From NCBI GenBank assembly GCA_016946835.1, contig JACVTC010000501.1, positions 1-22,674 of the forward strand: 22,674 nucleotides of DNA, in the 5' to 3' direction. Made by a program: the position numbers and the translations under genes. The notes beneath the pieces are model-generated. The model had not been told where the DNA came from. It was given only the letters and a program-made list of their open reading frames with translations, and did no database searches. Origin of the DNA: Neocallimastix lanati (nom. inval.) (Eukaryota > Neocallimastigomycota > Neocallimastigomycetes > Neocallimastigales > Neocallimastigaceae). Shown in pieces: positions 1-10,489 of this stretch. Every line of letters starts with the position of its first letter. Positions within the stretch are counted from its first letter, which is position 1.

Positions 1-242
1 TTTAAACTTTAATTAATTCATTTAAATTATTTTACAACAATAATTTTTCTCAGAATTAAATTTTATAAAAAAATTATTACATTAAAATTTATCTTGTGGC
101 TTAAAGAATATAATTCAAAATTTTAGTTCATATGATTATTTTACTTTGTTTATTTTTTATAAATCAAGAATAATTTACATTTTTGAATTACACAAGAAAA
201 ATTTTTAATTTAAAATGTGATTGGGATAATCACATCTTTACA
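1..242 (-). repeat. 3' LTR of element A (partial, cut by window edge)
   Basis: Matches 5881-6122 along its whole length. Differences are nearly all in the length of A or T runs. In element sense the LTR starts TGTAAAG at 242. Just inside that end is a perfect 8-bp inverted repeat, ATGTGATT/AATCACAT (215-235), also present in the other copy. Confidence 0.93.
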
Positions 243-243
243 A

Positions 244-254
244 TCTCCCTCCTT
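244..254 (-). promoter_or_regulatory. Polypurine tract of element A (plus-strand primer)
   Basis: Read on the minus strand this is AAGGAGGGAGA, one base before the TG of the 3' LTR. A purine run at this place is the usual plus-strand DNA primer of LTR retrotransposons. It fixes the inner LTR border at 242. Confidence 0.85.
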
Positions 255-273
255 AAATCGAGCTCCTGCGAGA

Positions 274-2499
274 TCAAAGTTTTCTCGAATGTATATCTAT
301 CGTAAAAGGTTGATACTTATGCCTGACATAATATTCCGGTTCAACGGATTCCTCAGTATCAGTTGGTTGTTTTCCTTTTCTGCATCTTTTTTGATATTCT
401 TGAATTAACTGTGGATCAGGGATTTGACTTTCTTCAATCCAGTGTTTTCGACAATGTCACGACCTTTCCAAGAAAACAAGGTAAAATTTTTTTCCATACG
501 TCTCTTCATGTCGTTAATTCTTTCCGGAATTCTTTCTTCATCAGTTGTAACGTATATTTTTTCTTTTGCAATTTCTCCTATCTTTAAATTCGTTTTCATA
601 GTAAGGTTCGAGTAATGAAACATGAAAAACTGGATGGCAACGCATTCCCTTTGGAAGATTAAGTTCGTAAGCTAAATCACTTATTTTCTTACTAATTTTG
701 AAGGGACCAGCCATTTGATTAGAAAGTTTCTTTTTCTTATTTTTTACGTTAATTCCTTTAAGTAACCAAACTTTATCACCAACTTCGAATTTAGGAGGAT
801 CCATTCTTTTTTGATCAGCATATTTCTTATAAGTTTCTTTTGCTCTATGTAAATTCTCTTTTAAAAATTTTATATTTTCATTAATCTCAATTACACGTTT
901 TTCCGCCCTACTAGGTCTTTTATTAGATGGAATTTCTGGATGAGCTTTAGGATTAAATCCATAATTTGCAAAAAATGGTGTTTGATTAATTGATTGCTGT
1001 ATAGAGTTATTATATGAGAACTCAGCAAATGGTAAAAGATCAGCCCAATTGTTTTGTCTTTCATTGATGAAGCAACGGAGATATTGTTCCAATATCGCGT
1101 TCACCCTCTCCGTTTGACCATCTGTTTGAGGATGATTAGCAGTAGAAAGAGAATGTTCAATGTCATAAAGGCTACATAGTCTGTTCCAAAACGCAGAAGT
1201 AAACTGAGAACCTCTATCAGAAATAATAGATTCCGGTAAGCCATGCAAACGAAAAATAGTAGAAAGAAAAGCATCAGCAGCAACGGCAGCAGTAGGAAGA
1301 CAGCGAAAGGGAATAAAATGTGCCATTTTAGTTAAACGATCTACAACAACCATAATACAAGTAAGATCTTTAGACTTTGGCAGATCAACAATAAAGTCCA
1401 TAGATAATTCAGACCACGGTTTATTCGGTGTAGAAAGAGGTGAAAGAAGACCGTAAGGTTTATGACGGGGGACCTTGTTTTTACAACAAATTTCACAAGA
1501 CCTAACAAACCTAGAAACATCATTGAATAATTTTGGCCACCAAAAATTACGGGAAATAAGTTCGGACGTCTTTTTAATACCAAAGTGACCAGCAGAAACT
1601 GAATCATGATGGAGTTCAAGAATCCTTGTTCTTAATGATTCAGGAACATAAATCAAATTATCAAAAAGTAGAAATCCTTCCTCATCATTTTTTACTTTAT
1701 TTATATTATTTATAGGAGGCGAAGATGAGGAATTGTTGCTTAAATAAGTTTTAATTTTACAAAATAATTCATCCGAATTTAATGAAGACAATATAGAATT
1801 AATGAGAGAATCACTAGATTTTTTACTAATTGTTAAACAACATTTTGACACAGTTCGTAAATTGGCGAATAAATGATCACTTCTTCTTGAGAGTAAATCA
1901 GGTTTACCAGACTTCTTTCCAGCACGATAAATAAGCTTAAAATCAAATCTAGATAAAAATTCGTACCAACGAATTTGTCGTTGAGAGAGCATTTCTGGTT
2001 TTCTAGGGAAAGTAAGATTTTTATGATCAGTATAAACGATAAATTGATGTCGAGTACCTTCTAAGTAATGTCGCCATTCCTCAAGTGCTAATTTGATTGC
2101 TAACAATTCTTTATCATAAATTTGGTAATTCCTCTGACATTTAGTTAAACTTTTCGAGAGAAATGCAACGAGATGTAATTTACCTTCAAATTCTTGAGAT
2201 AATACAGCACCAACAGCAAAGTTACTAGCATCAGTTTCAACTATGAAAGGTTTATCACTGTCAGGATTTCTTAAGATAGGAGCAGAAGTAAATAAATGCT
2301 TTAACTTATCGAAAGCGTCTTGTTGATCTTTACCCCAAACAAATTCAACATTTTTTCTAGTGAGTTTGTGAATAGGATTTGCGATTTTAGCAAAATCTTT
2401 TATGAAAAGACGATAATAATTGCAAAGACCGATGAACGATTGGACTTCCTTAACGTTTGTTGGAGAAGGCCATTTCAAAAATTGCTTTAACTTTTTCAT
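274..2499 (-). pseudogene. Element A pol, 3' part: RNase H, integrase, broken chromodomain
   Basis: The long open stretch (2499-541, 652 codons) starts at the RT/RNase H junction. It continues through RNase H (DASNFAVGAV, then YDKELLAI and TDHKNL), the integrase HHCC zinc module (HH...CEICC), the DDE core (MDFIVDLP; SDRGSQF; the Glu of QTERVN) and a GPY/F-like C-terminal module (AGPFKI, then HPVFHVSLLEPY). Near 600 the frame shifts and a chromodomain follows in another frame (SWKGRD...VENT, about 623-407). A second shift near 415 puts its end in a third frame that stops at 274. The protein would cut and join cDNA ends to the genome; the chromodomain would steer integration towards modified chromatin. 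The initial Met is only the edge of the open stretch, since the frame joins upstream RT by a shift near 2480. Confidence 0.9.
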
Positions 2500-4010
2500 T
2501 ATCCATTTTTAATCCATCTTTCGAAATTACATAGCCAAGGAAAGTGGTTTCCGATTTATCAAATTCACATTTTTCCAATTTCACAACTAAATTATTTTCA
2601 AGTAATCTTTTTAATACCTTTTTAACATGTATGTGATGCTCTTCGATATTATTGGAAAAGATAAGAATATCATCAATATAAGAAATGACAAAATCATCTA
2701 AATAATCACTGAGAACATCATTGATAAAGTGCTGAAAAGTAGCAGGTGTATTCTTTAGTCCGAAAGGCATAACTAAGAATTCAAAATGCCCATATCTGGT
2801 TCTAAAGGCAGTTTTATATTCATCGCCTTCTTTAATACGGACTAGATTATATGCAGATTTTAAATCTAGTTTCGTAAATATTTTAGCACCTTTAACTCTA
2901 TCTAGTAATTCACTAATTAAAGGTAAAGGATATGAATTACGTATCGTCATTTTATTTAACTTTCTATAATCAATAACTAAACGTAATGTACCATCTTTTT
3001 TTCTAACAAATAGAACTGGAGCACCAGCAGGAGAAGTGGATTTTCTAATGAATCCTTTATCTAATAATTCCTTTAATTGTTTCTTTAATTCTTCACGCTC
3101 TAATTCCGTCAAAGGATACAAAGGACCATAAAATAAAATTGAATTATCTTTTAAATTTATCTCACAATCATATACTCTATGTGGAGGTAACACACTACAA
3201 TTTTTTTCATTAAACACTTCTTTATAATCTAAATAGATGATTGGTACGGTGACCGAATTTTGATTTTTATTTAAATTTTCATTTTCGTTACAAGATTTAA
3301 ATTTTTTACATGAAACATTAATATTATTACATGAATTAATATTATTATATGAGTCATTTTTAACTATACTATCACTATCATTTTCACATTCTAAACTTTT
3401 TTCTAATTCACTTTCACTAATACTATCGTACATAAAATTATCATCTAAATCATAGTCGCTATCGGATTCATCATTTATAGTTCGAACAACTCGTCCTTTG
3501 AAATATGGTTCGGGTTCGGATTCGGAGTCAGAATAATATTTTAAAGTGGATCTTGAACAGGATGGTTCTTCCCTTTTTTCTTCATCAGTTACTTTAAGTT
3601 CTTGTTCAAGAATAGCCATCTTATTTCTCTTAGTAGTCCTTTTTCTTTTGCTTCTTCTTCTTTTTCCATTATTACAATGGCGAGCACAAAAACCAGAACT
3701 AAAAGAGATTTTCTTAGCATCATGGTAATTACTTGGACTGTGCTTATCAATCCAAGGTAGTCCTAGAATCACATCTACATCTGGGATTCGGAGAACATAA
3801 AATTGAATAATTTCTAAGTGGTTCTTATAACGTAGAATACATTTTTCAGTTTCTTTAGTGACATTAGCGATTCCATATCCAAGTCCTGAGGACGCTAAAA
3901 GACTTGTTGATCCTTTCTGTCTTAATACCAAGTTTCTTTACGACCTCCGGATGGATAAAATTTAAGTCGGATCCAGAGTCAATAAGAACCTTACCTTGCT
4001 TTCTTCAATC
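2450..4010 (-). pseudogene. Element A pol, 5' part: aspartic protease and reverse transcriptase
   Basis: The retropepsin active site DSG is coded at 3980-3972, followed by a typical fold (LNFIHPEVVKKLGI). A frameshift near 3890-3900 leads to the long frame 3931-2450, which holds the end of the protease (VILGLPWID), a Ser/Glu/Asp/Asn-rich linker (about 3600-3250), and the RT fingers and palm. Visible RT motifs are FVRKKDGTLRLVIDYRKLN, FTKLDLKSAYN, MPFGLKNTPATFQ and the catalytic YIDD at 2680-2669. The frame ends near 2450 where RT runs into the next frame, a further one-base shift. The first codon at 3931 is TTG, not a start; translation would come from upstream Gag-Pol. Confidence 0.9.
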
Positions 4011-4189
4011 TCATTAGGTCTTGATAAAAAAAATCTAAAATATTTGTTTTTGGTGATTTTTGTCTTCACAAGTAACTTCTCTCATCATTAAAAGTTCTTC
4101 TTGTCCAGTAAGTCTTCTTATTCTACGCATATTTGAAAAGTTACCCATAACACTATCATCGGTATCCTTTCCTTCATAATTAACCTTAA

Positions 4190-5005
4190 GTTTTTGGCTT
4201 TATCTTATTTGGACAATTGAATTTAAGATGTCCTGGTTGTTTACATAGGAAACAAACGCCCTTCTTCCTTTCTTCTGAATAATCTCTCTTTTCTTCTTTA
4301 TACTTTATTGGACGGTAAGTATACTTTCTCTCGTTGGGACCTTCTTTTTATACGGTAAAGGTCGATGTCCATTGGATCGTTATGCGCAGCAGTATTACTA
4401 AAAAATTCTACCTTTTCGTTTCTTCTAATTAAGCTTTCTATATTTAATACTGTAGTAGTTAACCTTGCAAGAGATCTAGGATTGGATCGATTAAAGCAAG
4501 TTTCTCTCTTAAAGGTTGTTTTAATCCTCTAATGAACATATAGTATTTTTGCACTTTCATTAAAGTCAGAGTATTGAGCGATCCTTTGGAACTCTGAAAT
4601 ATATTCAAATACGTGCCCATTCTTCTTCTGATAAATACTACACAGCTTACTATTGGCAACAATGGATTCGCTGGTATAATCACCGAAGTTTGATTTTAAC
4701 TCTTTCACGAAGTCATCGTATGAGTTAAGTAATGGGCTATTATTTCTACGCAAGCAAGAGACCCATTCCAAAGGTTTCCCAAGCATGTAAGACATTAGGA
4801 ATCTTACTCTTGCTGCATCGTTATTAAATTGATTTGGTCGGGATTCCATTGCTAGTTCTGCCCTTGTAAGAAATCCCTCAAGGTCGCATTTTCTTCCAGT
4901 AAATGATGGCGGCTTATTAATTACCCCAAATGCATCGTTTTCTTCGTGATTCTCCATTATCTCTTCCAAGGATAATGTTTCAAAGAGTCTTTCTAAGTCT
5001 TCCAA
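4190..5005 (-). pseudogene. Element A gag: capsid and CCHC nucleocapsid
   Basis: The capsid-like part is open from 5005 to 4529 (PSFTGRKCDLEGFLTRAEL..., LEWVSCLRR, FEYISEFQRIAQY), matching the Ty3/gypsy retrotransposon Gag domain. A one-base shift near 4560 moves the rest (RGLKQPLREKLALIDP) into the frame open to 4459. Another near 4330 leads to a classical zinc knuckle, C-FL-C-KQPG-H-LKFN-C, at 4254-4213, with a basic tail. Gag would assemble the virus-like particle and bind the RNA. The codon at 5005 is TTG; the first in-frame ATG is at 4957, so the true start is unclear: a lost ATG, an upstream start, or an indel. Confidence 0.87.
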
Positions 5006-5408
5006 TTTAAGAAAATTTATTATTAATTATTTAATTATTTATTTTTTGCTTTGTTTTGTTTTCTCAAAATTAATAACTTTATAATTATATTAGTAAAGTC
5101 GACCAGGTCTCTATCCAATTATGTATGGTGACGGTCGAGTAAACTAATTTTTTATAAATGGCTTATTAATTTTGAAAAATTATTTTTTTTTTTTTTTTGG
5201 TTATTAGAAGGAGTTTTTTTCCACTTATTTTAGTCTGTATTACTAGATACAATGTTCATTTAAGCCCTGAATTGTGGTCCTCGATTACAGTCCAATTATT
5301 GATTCCAAAATGGTAGCTCTGAATAAAAACTCTTGACCGGCGGTAGTCCAAAAAAAAAATCTTCAGCTTGCGGATTCTGTTATTGCAACGTATTTTGTAA
5401 AATAAAAG
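5006..5408 (-). other. 5' leader of element A
   Basis: Non-coding stretch between the proposed primer site and Gag. It contains an A run on the minus strand (plus-strand T run about 5183-5199) and no convincing reading frame. No other function could be assigned. Confidence 0.6.
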
Positions 5409-5420
5409 GTAATTGTTATT
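5409..5420 (-). promoter_or_regulatory. Proposed self-priming primer-binding site of element A
   Basis: On the minus strand this reads AATAACAATTAC and sits right at the inner end of the 5' LTR. Its exact reverse complement, GTAATTGTTATT, occurs in the same strand at 5542-5531, 36 bases below the TATA box, where the transcript should start. Self-priming from the first 11 bases or so of the mRNA is established for Tf1 of fission yeast. No convincing tRNA-complementary TGG site adjoins the LTR. The role here is inferred. Confidence 0.6.
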
Positions 5421-6122
5421 GTAAAAGAAAACACTAAAATAGATTACAATAACAAAATGCAATAAATTTATTTTATTAAAAAATTTATATTAGAATATAT
5501 TTTATTAATATTTAATAGTTATTTGTTTAAAATAACAATTACATCGAGAAAAAATGTGAAAAGTATCTTCTATTTATACTTTTCCTAAATACATTGATAA
5601 TATATTATTTTATTTAAATTACATATATTTTAATATAAAATTATCCTAATGAATTTTATTAAATAATAAATTTATAAACTATAGCTAAATTTAGAAAAAT
5701 ATAATTATTAATTAAACTAAATACTAAATAATTAAAATTAAGTACATTTATTATCTATTTATTATTTTAATATTATAAGTAAAGTCTTTATTTATTTTCG
5801 ATTTAAAAACAATGTTAAAGGAGTCATGATTAAATTTTGAAACTTAATTTTCACAAAATAAATTATTAATTTATTTTTGTTTTAAACTTTAATTAATTCA
5901 TTTAAATTATTTTACAACAATAATTTTCTCAGAATTAAATTTTATAAAAATTATTACATTAAAAATTTATCTTGTGGCTTAAAGAATATAATTCAAAAAT
6001 TTAGTTCATATGATTTATTTACTTTGTTTATTATTTTATAAATCAAAGAATAATTTACATTTTTGAATTACACAAGAAAAAATTTTAATTTAAAATGTGA
6101 TTGGGATAATCACATCTTTACA
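5420..6122 (-). repeat. 5' LTR of element A
   Basis: The outer end at 6122 is fixed by comparison with 1-242 and by the polypurine tract there. The inner end at 5420 is proposed from the terminal inverted repeat (TGTAAAG at one end, TTTTACA at the other, element sense) and from the primer site that follows. Length is about 703 bp. It holds the TATA box and predicted start site. If the inner end is wrong it should be off by tens of bases only. Confidence 0.8.
5571..5578 (-). promoter_or_regulatory. TATA box of element A's LTR promoter
   Basis: TATAAATA on the minus strand, in a GC-poor but otherwise not TATA-repeat stretch. It lies 36 bases before the block (5542) that is complementary to the proposed primer site, so the two predictions support each other. 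A weak call alone in such AT-rich DNA. Confidence 0.55.
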
Positions 6123-6377
<255 letters not shown>

Positions 6378-7195
6378 ATGAAGATGAGCTCCAACCGTGA
6401 AGGAAGAAAAATTCCACTACCAATTATAGGTGAAAATAATAAGAATGTAAAAGCTTGGTACATTCTTATGAAAAATTGGTTAAAGATGGAAAAGGTTACT
6501 GATGACGAAGAAAAATTTCAGTTCATTTTGGCAGGAACTGTAGAAGAAGCCACCCAAATTGTGAGCGACAAATTCGTAGAAGCAAACAGAATTTTAAATT
6601 TAGAAAAGTGTAGAGATATTCTCCTGGAAAGGTATCATCTAAATGAAGATGAAAGATTTAGGGAATTAAAACTTTACTAATTATGCCAAATGAAAGTGTC
6701 AGGGAATTCAACGATAGGTACTTAGATTACTACTGCCAGCTCTCTACAGATAATAAAGCAAAATTATCAGTCTACGATTATGAGAATTCTATACGTAGTC
6801 GAACTGATATTTATGAAAAGGTAGCCTATGAAGAAGCCAAGACTATTGAAGCTGCTTGTAAAATTGCGGAAAAAGTAGAAAGAATAAAACTTGGAAGTCG
6901 CTCAGTACAAAAGGGTAGAAAATTTAACAATAATAATATTCAAAATAATTATCCTTTTATTAATAGATATAGATCCAACCAAAACTTTAATCAATTAAAT
7001 AATAATTATAACTCATTCTTAAATACCAATTTACAAAATAAAAATAGGAATTTAAATAATGAATTACAGAGGAGTAATAATTTTAACAATAATTATAACA
7101 ACTATAATAATATTAATAATAATACATTAAACAGGATGAATAATACAAAGGTTCCAAGAAATATTAATAATACTCCTAACAATATAATGGTTTAA
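6378..7195 (+). pseudogene. Element B gag: capsid and Asn-rich region
   Basis: Starts at an ATG (6378) right after the microsatellite. The first 100 codons look like a retrotransposon Gag capsid (KAWYILMKNWLKMEK..., ILLERYHLNEDERFREL). A one-base loss in an A run at about 6670 produces a stop at 6678, and the same domain goes on in another frame from 6683 (PNESVREFNDRYLDYYCQL). From about 6916 the product becomes a low-complexity Asn-rich stretch, with Tyr, Phe and Arg scattered in it, to the stop at 7195. The zinc knuckle follows in yet another frame (next entry). Gag would build the particle; the Asn-rich part may act as a disordered linker. Confidence 0.82.
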
Positions 7196-7540
7196 ATAGT
7201 GTTGATGATATTACTATGTTTAGAGAACCTACATATAAAAAGTATGTTATTGGTGCCATGAGCCTGGCCATATTATTAGGTATTGCCCACAACTTAGATA
7301 CCAACAAAACAATAATCAAAATACAAAAAACTAGATTACGGAAGAAGGCTAACTTCCAATAATCAAAATGCCAACTATAATGATTATGGTGAAAACAATA
7401 TTGCTACTGTTTGTCTCAATAATGATTATAGTAATAACCATTATAATAATAACTACAATAATATTTTGATAATAATTATACTGAAGATATGATAATGATA
7501 ATTTTAACCATTATGATAATAATGATTATAATAATTAATT
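7196..7540 (+). pseudogene. Element B gag, 3' part: CCHC zinc knuckle and Asn/Tyr-rich tail (cut by element C)
   Basis: In the same frame as the start of Gag, 7245-7286 codes C-YW-C-HEPG-H-IIRY-C, a good C-X2-C-X4-H-X4-C nucleocapsid knuckle. A stop follows soon after, but other frames go on with Asn/Tyr/Asp-rich sequence (NDYGENNIATVCLNNDYSNN) up to the junction at about 7540, where RT sequence of element C begins abruptly. The matching Asn/Tyr-rich sequence resumes at 10868. Confidence 0.75.
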
Positions 7541-8520
7541 TCTCAAAGCCGTATTCCAACACTTTATCAATGACGTTCTCGAAGACTTTCTCGGAAAATT
7601 TGTCTTTTGTTACATTGATGATATTATAATATTCTCTCCTGACTTAGAAACACACTATGAACATCTTATTAAAGTTCTTTCAAAACTCAGAAAAACCGGT
7701 TTGTACGCTAAACTCGAGAAATGTGAATTTTGCATTCCCTATTTGGATTTCCTTGGACATAGAATTTCCTCTGATGGTATCCTTATGGACCCTAAAAAAG
7801 TTTCCTCTATTCTTGAATGGCCTGTTCCCACTGATATAAAAACAACTCCAATCCTTCTTAGGACTTGCCAACTATTACAGACGTTTTATTCCAGGATTTG
7901 CGGCTTTAACACATCCACTTCATTCACTTTTGAAGAAAAATGAGAAATTCGTTTGGACATCTGAAACTCAAAAAGCATTTGACGATTTAAAATCCAAATT
8001 TTCTTCTGATTCTGTACTCGAATACCCAAACCGTGATTTACCCTTTCTTGTCGAAACAGATAGTAGTAATTTTGCTATTGGCGCTATACTTTCCCAAGCT
8101 TCTCAAAAGGACAATAAAATTCATCCTATTGCATTCTTCTCAAGATCTCTTACTGCTGCTGAGAAAAACTACCCAATTTATGATAAAGAACTTTTAGCAA
8201 TCGTTGAAGCTTTAGAACAATGGAGACATCTCTTAAAAGGGAACTTCAATCCCATTCACTATTTTCTCTGACCATCGTAACCTTTTATACCAAAAGAAAC
8301 CCGAGAAAATGTCACAAAGACTTGTTCGTTGGGCTCTTTTTTATCAGAATTTAACTTCAAAATCACTTATCGTGCAGGATCTGCTAATGGTAAACCTGAT
8401 GCACTTTCTCGAAGACCTGATTATGCATCAAATGAAGAAGAACTGTCCTCTGACATTCCTTTCAACGTCTTAAAACCTGAAAATTTTTGCGCTACCACTT
8501 CCATTGCCTCTTTAAAATGA
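7541..8520 (+). pseudogene. Element C pol: end of RT and RNase H
   Basis: Opens with the RT motif VFQHFINDVLEDFLGKFV and the catalytic YIDD (7611-7622), then KLEKCEF and FLGHRISSDGI. RNase H follows: LVETDSSNFAIGAILSQ (Asp), YDKELLAIVEALEQWRH (Glu), SDHRNL (Asp) and GKPDALSRR (Asp), so all four acidic residues are there. The frame breaks near 7850, 8245, 8335 (a short T run) and 8518. Close in type to element A's protein but clearly not the same copy family by residue differences. Confidence 0.87.
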
Positions 8521-9931
8521 TCAAATACTCCATGAATACAAGAAAGATAAATATTATAATGAAATCTGCAAAAAACTCAACTCTAAAGAAGACTTCCCAG
8601 AATCTATTAAATTTTCTTTAAGCAACAACTTCTTACTCGTTGATGGAAAAATTTATGTTCCCCTTAACTGTCGTTCTTCCGTATTAAATATCTGTCATTG
8701 ACTCCCATCTGCTGGTCATTTTGGTTTCAAGAAAACTTTCTCCTTAATCAATCGTGACTTTTGGTGGTCATCTATGCAAAAAGATATTAAAGACTATATT
8801 AAATCTTGTGAAATCTGTTGTCGTTCAAAGGATTCTAGACACAAACCTTATGGATTTCTGAACCCACTAGAAAATTCCTGACCGACCTTGGACTTCGCTT
8901 TCCATGGATTTCATCACTGATCTCCCTTCATCTAATGGATATACTTGTATTTTTGTTGTTCTCGATAGATTCACAAAAATGGGTCACTTCATCCCATTTC
9001 CTAACGTTCCTTCTCTGAAGATACTGCTAAGGCATTCATGACTCATATTTTCAGACTTCATGGATTACCAAATGAAATTCTTTCCGATAGAGGTACTCAA
9101 TTCACTTCTAAATTCTGGACTTCTATTTGCAAAACTCTCAATATCTCAATGAAACTTTCTTCTCCCTTTCACCATCAAACTAACGGTTTAACGGAGAGGG
9201 TGAACTCCGTTGTAGAACAATTTCTCAGATGTTACTCTAATTTTAAAGGTCCAAATTGGCATAATTATCTATTCCTTGCTGAATTCTGCTACAACAATTC
9301 TATTCAAAAATCATTAAATAAATCACCTTTCTACTCAAATTATGGTTACAACCCTCGCTTCTCACCAGCTGTGCCAAGTTCTATTGATGTTCCGCGTGCT
9401 GAAGAATTATACAACAGAACTTAGCGAAACTTTCAAACAATTAAAAGAAAATTTAAAAACAAAGCAAGAAATAAACAAGAAAAATTCGCCAACCAACACA
9501 GAATTAAAGCACCTGAATTCAAAGTAAACGATAAAGTTTGGATAAACAGTTCACTCATATTAAGAAATAAAAATAAAAAATTAAAAACCAAGAAAGCTAG
9601 GACCTTATAAAATAATTGAAAAAGTCTCTCCAGTAACATACAAAATTGATTTTCCAAAAAATATAAGAATACACCCAATTATCCATGTACAGAACTTGGG
9701 CCATACTACAAAGACAATTTTAAAAGAAAAAAGGAACCTCCACCTCCAATTATAGTTAATGATGAAGAAGAATATGAAGTAGAAGAAATACTTGATAAAA
9801 GAAAACATTATGGAAAGATTCAATATCTTATTAAGTGGAAAGGATATCCTTTATCTGAAGCATCTTGGGAACCGGAAGAAAACCTCAACTGTCCAGAAAT
9901 ACTCAAAAAATTTAATAAATCAAACAAATAA
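8521..9931 (+). pseudogene. Element C pol: integrase with chromodomain
   Basis: Frames across this stretch give the integrase zinc module (CH...AGHFGFKK, CEICCR at about 8810), the core Asp ([10 protein letters not shown], about 8905), Asp (LSDRGTQF) and Glu (LTERVNSVVEQF), and a GPY/F-like part (RPYKIIEKVSP...IHPIIHVQ). At 9755-9931 an intact chromodomain is read without a break: [20 protein letters not shown], then [17 protein letters not shown], and a TAA stop. The aromatic residues that bind methyl-lysine (Tyr/Trp/Trp type) appear to be kept. One-base breaks occur near 8700, 8880, 9015, 9425, 9595 and 9700. Confidence 0.88.
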
Positions 9932-10237
9932 ACTTATATTTAGAAAATGAATCTATAATATTAATTATACAAAAATTTATATTTATTAATATCAAATTTA
10001 TTTCTATTAATATCAATATCAATAATCTTTATTATTTTTACTTATTAATATAAATATTATTTAAATTCATGTAACCTTATTATTAATAATGTATTTTTAT
10101 GTTTATCATGTATTGAAATTTTACACCAAATAACTATTAAAATAATTTATATTTTAAAATAATTAAATAAAATTTTCTTAGTATAGTTTAGCCTAGTTTT
10201 GAGATTCGTCTGGTATCCGAATCCTAGAGGAGGACCA
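9932..10237 (+). other. 3' non-coding region of element C with polypurine tract
   Basis: AT-rich and without a frame. Near its end is a perfect hairpin, GATTCG...CGAATC (10203-10222). The purine run AGAGGAGGA (10226-10234), three bases before the LTR's TG, is the likely plus-strand primer. Confidence 0.7.
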
Positions 10238-10265
10238 TGTAACGAAACTCATAACTAGTAAATTA

Positions 10266-10336
10266 GTAACTATGGTTCAATGGTAGTTACCATAACCATC
10301 GGGCTGAACCCTTAGGGTTCGACACCCACTCTTTCC
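10266..10336 (+). ncRNA. tRNA-like block with Pol III A and B boxes inside element C's LTR
   Basis: TGGTTCAATGG (10273-10283) fits the tRNA A-box consensus and GGTTCGACACC (10316-10326) fits the B box. They are 43 bases apart, start to start, as in an intronless tRNA gene. A T5 run at about 10351 could end a Pol III transcript. However, the acceptor and T stems do not pair properly and no anticodon arm of normal size forms. The block folds instead into two other hairpins (ATGGTT..AACCAT with an inner ATGGTA/TACCAT, and GAACCC-TTA-GGGTTC). It is not a working tRNA; it may be a tRNA-derived promoter or relic. Confidence 0.5.
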
Positions 10337-10385
10337 AAATTTTAATAACTTTTTATTTATTATAACTAGAATATTAAAGAAATTA

Positions 10386-10425
10386 CTAGTGTTTATCGGT
10401 TAAACAATTGAACCGATAAAACTAG
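10386..10425 (+). repeat. Long hairpin in U3 of element C's LTR
   Basis: TTTATCGGTT (10392-10401) and AACCGATAAA (10411-10420) pair perfectly over 10 bp. The stem extends by CTAGT/ACTAG with a one-base bulge. The loop is nine bases. This is well above what the AT-rich background gives because of the CGG/CCG core. Confidence 0.75.
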
Positions 10426-10489
10426 AAAAAATCTATTTTATTAATATTTTTTTTATCATTTTTATCTAAGATTCATTTTCTAGAAAGAA

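Larger units (their letters stand above)
1..6122 (-). mobile_element. Element A: near-complete Ty3/gypsy chromovirus LTR retrotransposon
   Basis: Bases 1-242 repeat 5881-6122 almost exactly, so the two copies are the LTRs of one element. Between them, on the minus strand, lie Gag with a CCHC knuckle, protease (DSG), RT (YIDD), RNase H, integrase and a chromodomain remnant. The order protease-RT-RNase H-integrase defines Ty3/gypsy, and the chromodomain places it among chromoviruses. The 3' LTR runs off the window's left edge; from the 5' LTR length about 460 bases are missing. The flank to the right starts ATAAT, the expected place of a target-site duplication, but the left partner is outside the window. 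Several one-base frameshifts break the genes. Confidence 0.93.

Noticed and set aside
363-615. Plus-strand frames over the chromodomain region
   Set aside because: They are antisense to element A's pol and have no motif of their own.
5335-5350. tRNA primer site candidate (minus-strand TGGACTACCGCCGGTC)
   Set aside because: It lies about 70 bases from the LTR end, and its complement does not look like the 3' end of a tRNA with a T loop.
10266-10336. A functional tRNA gene
   Set aside because: A and B boxes fit, but acceptor, T and anticodon stems do not pair, so it is annotated as tRNA-like only.
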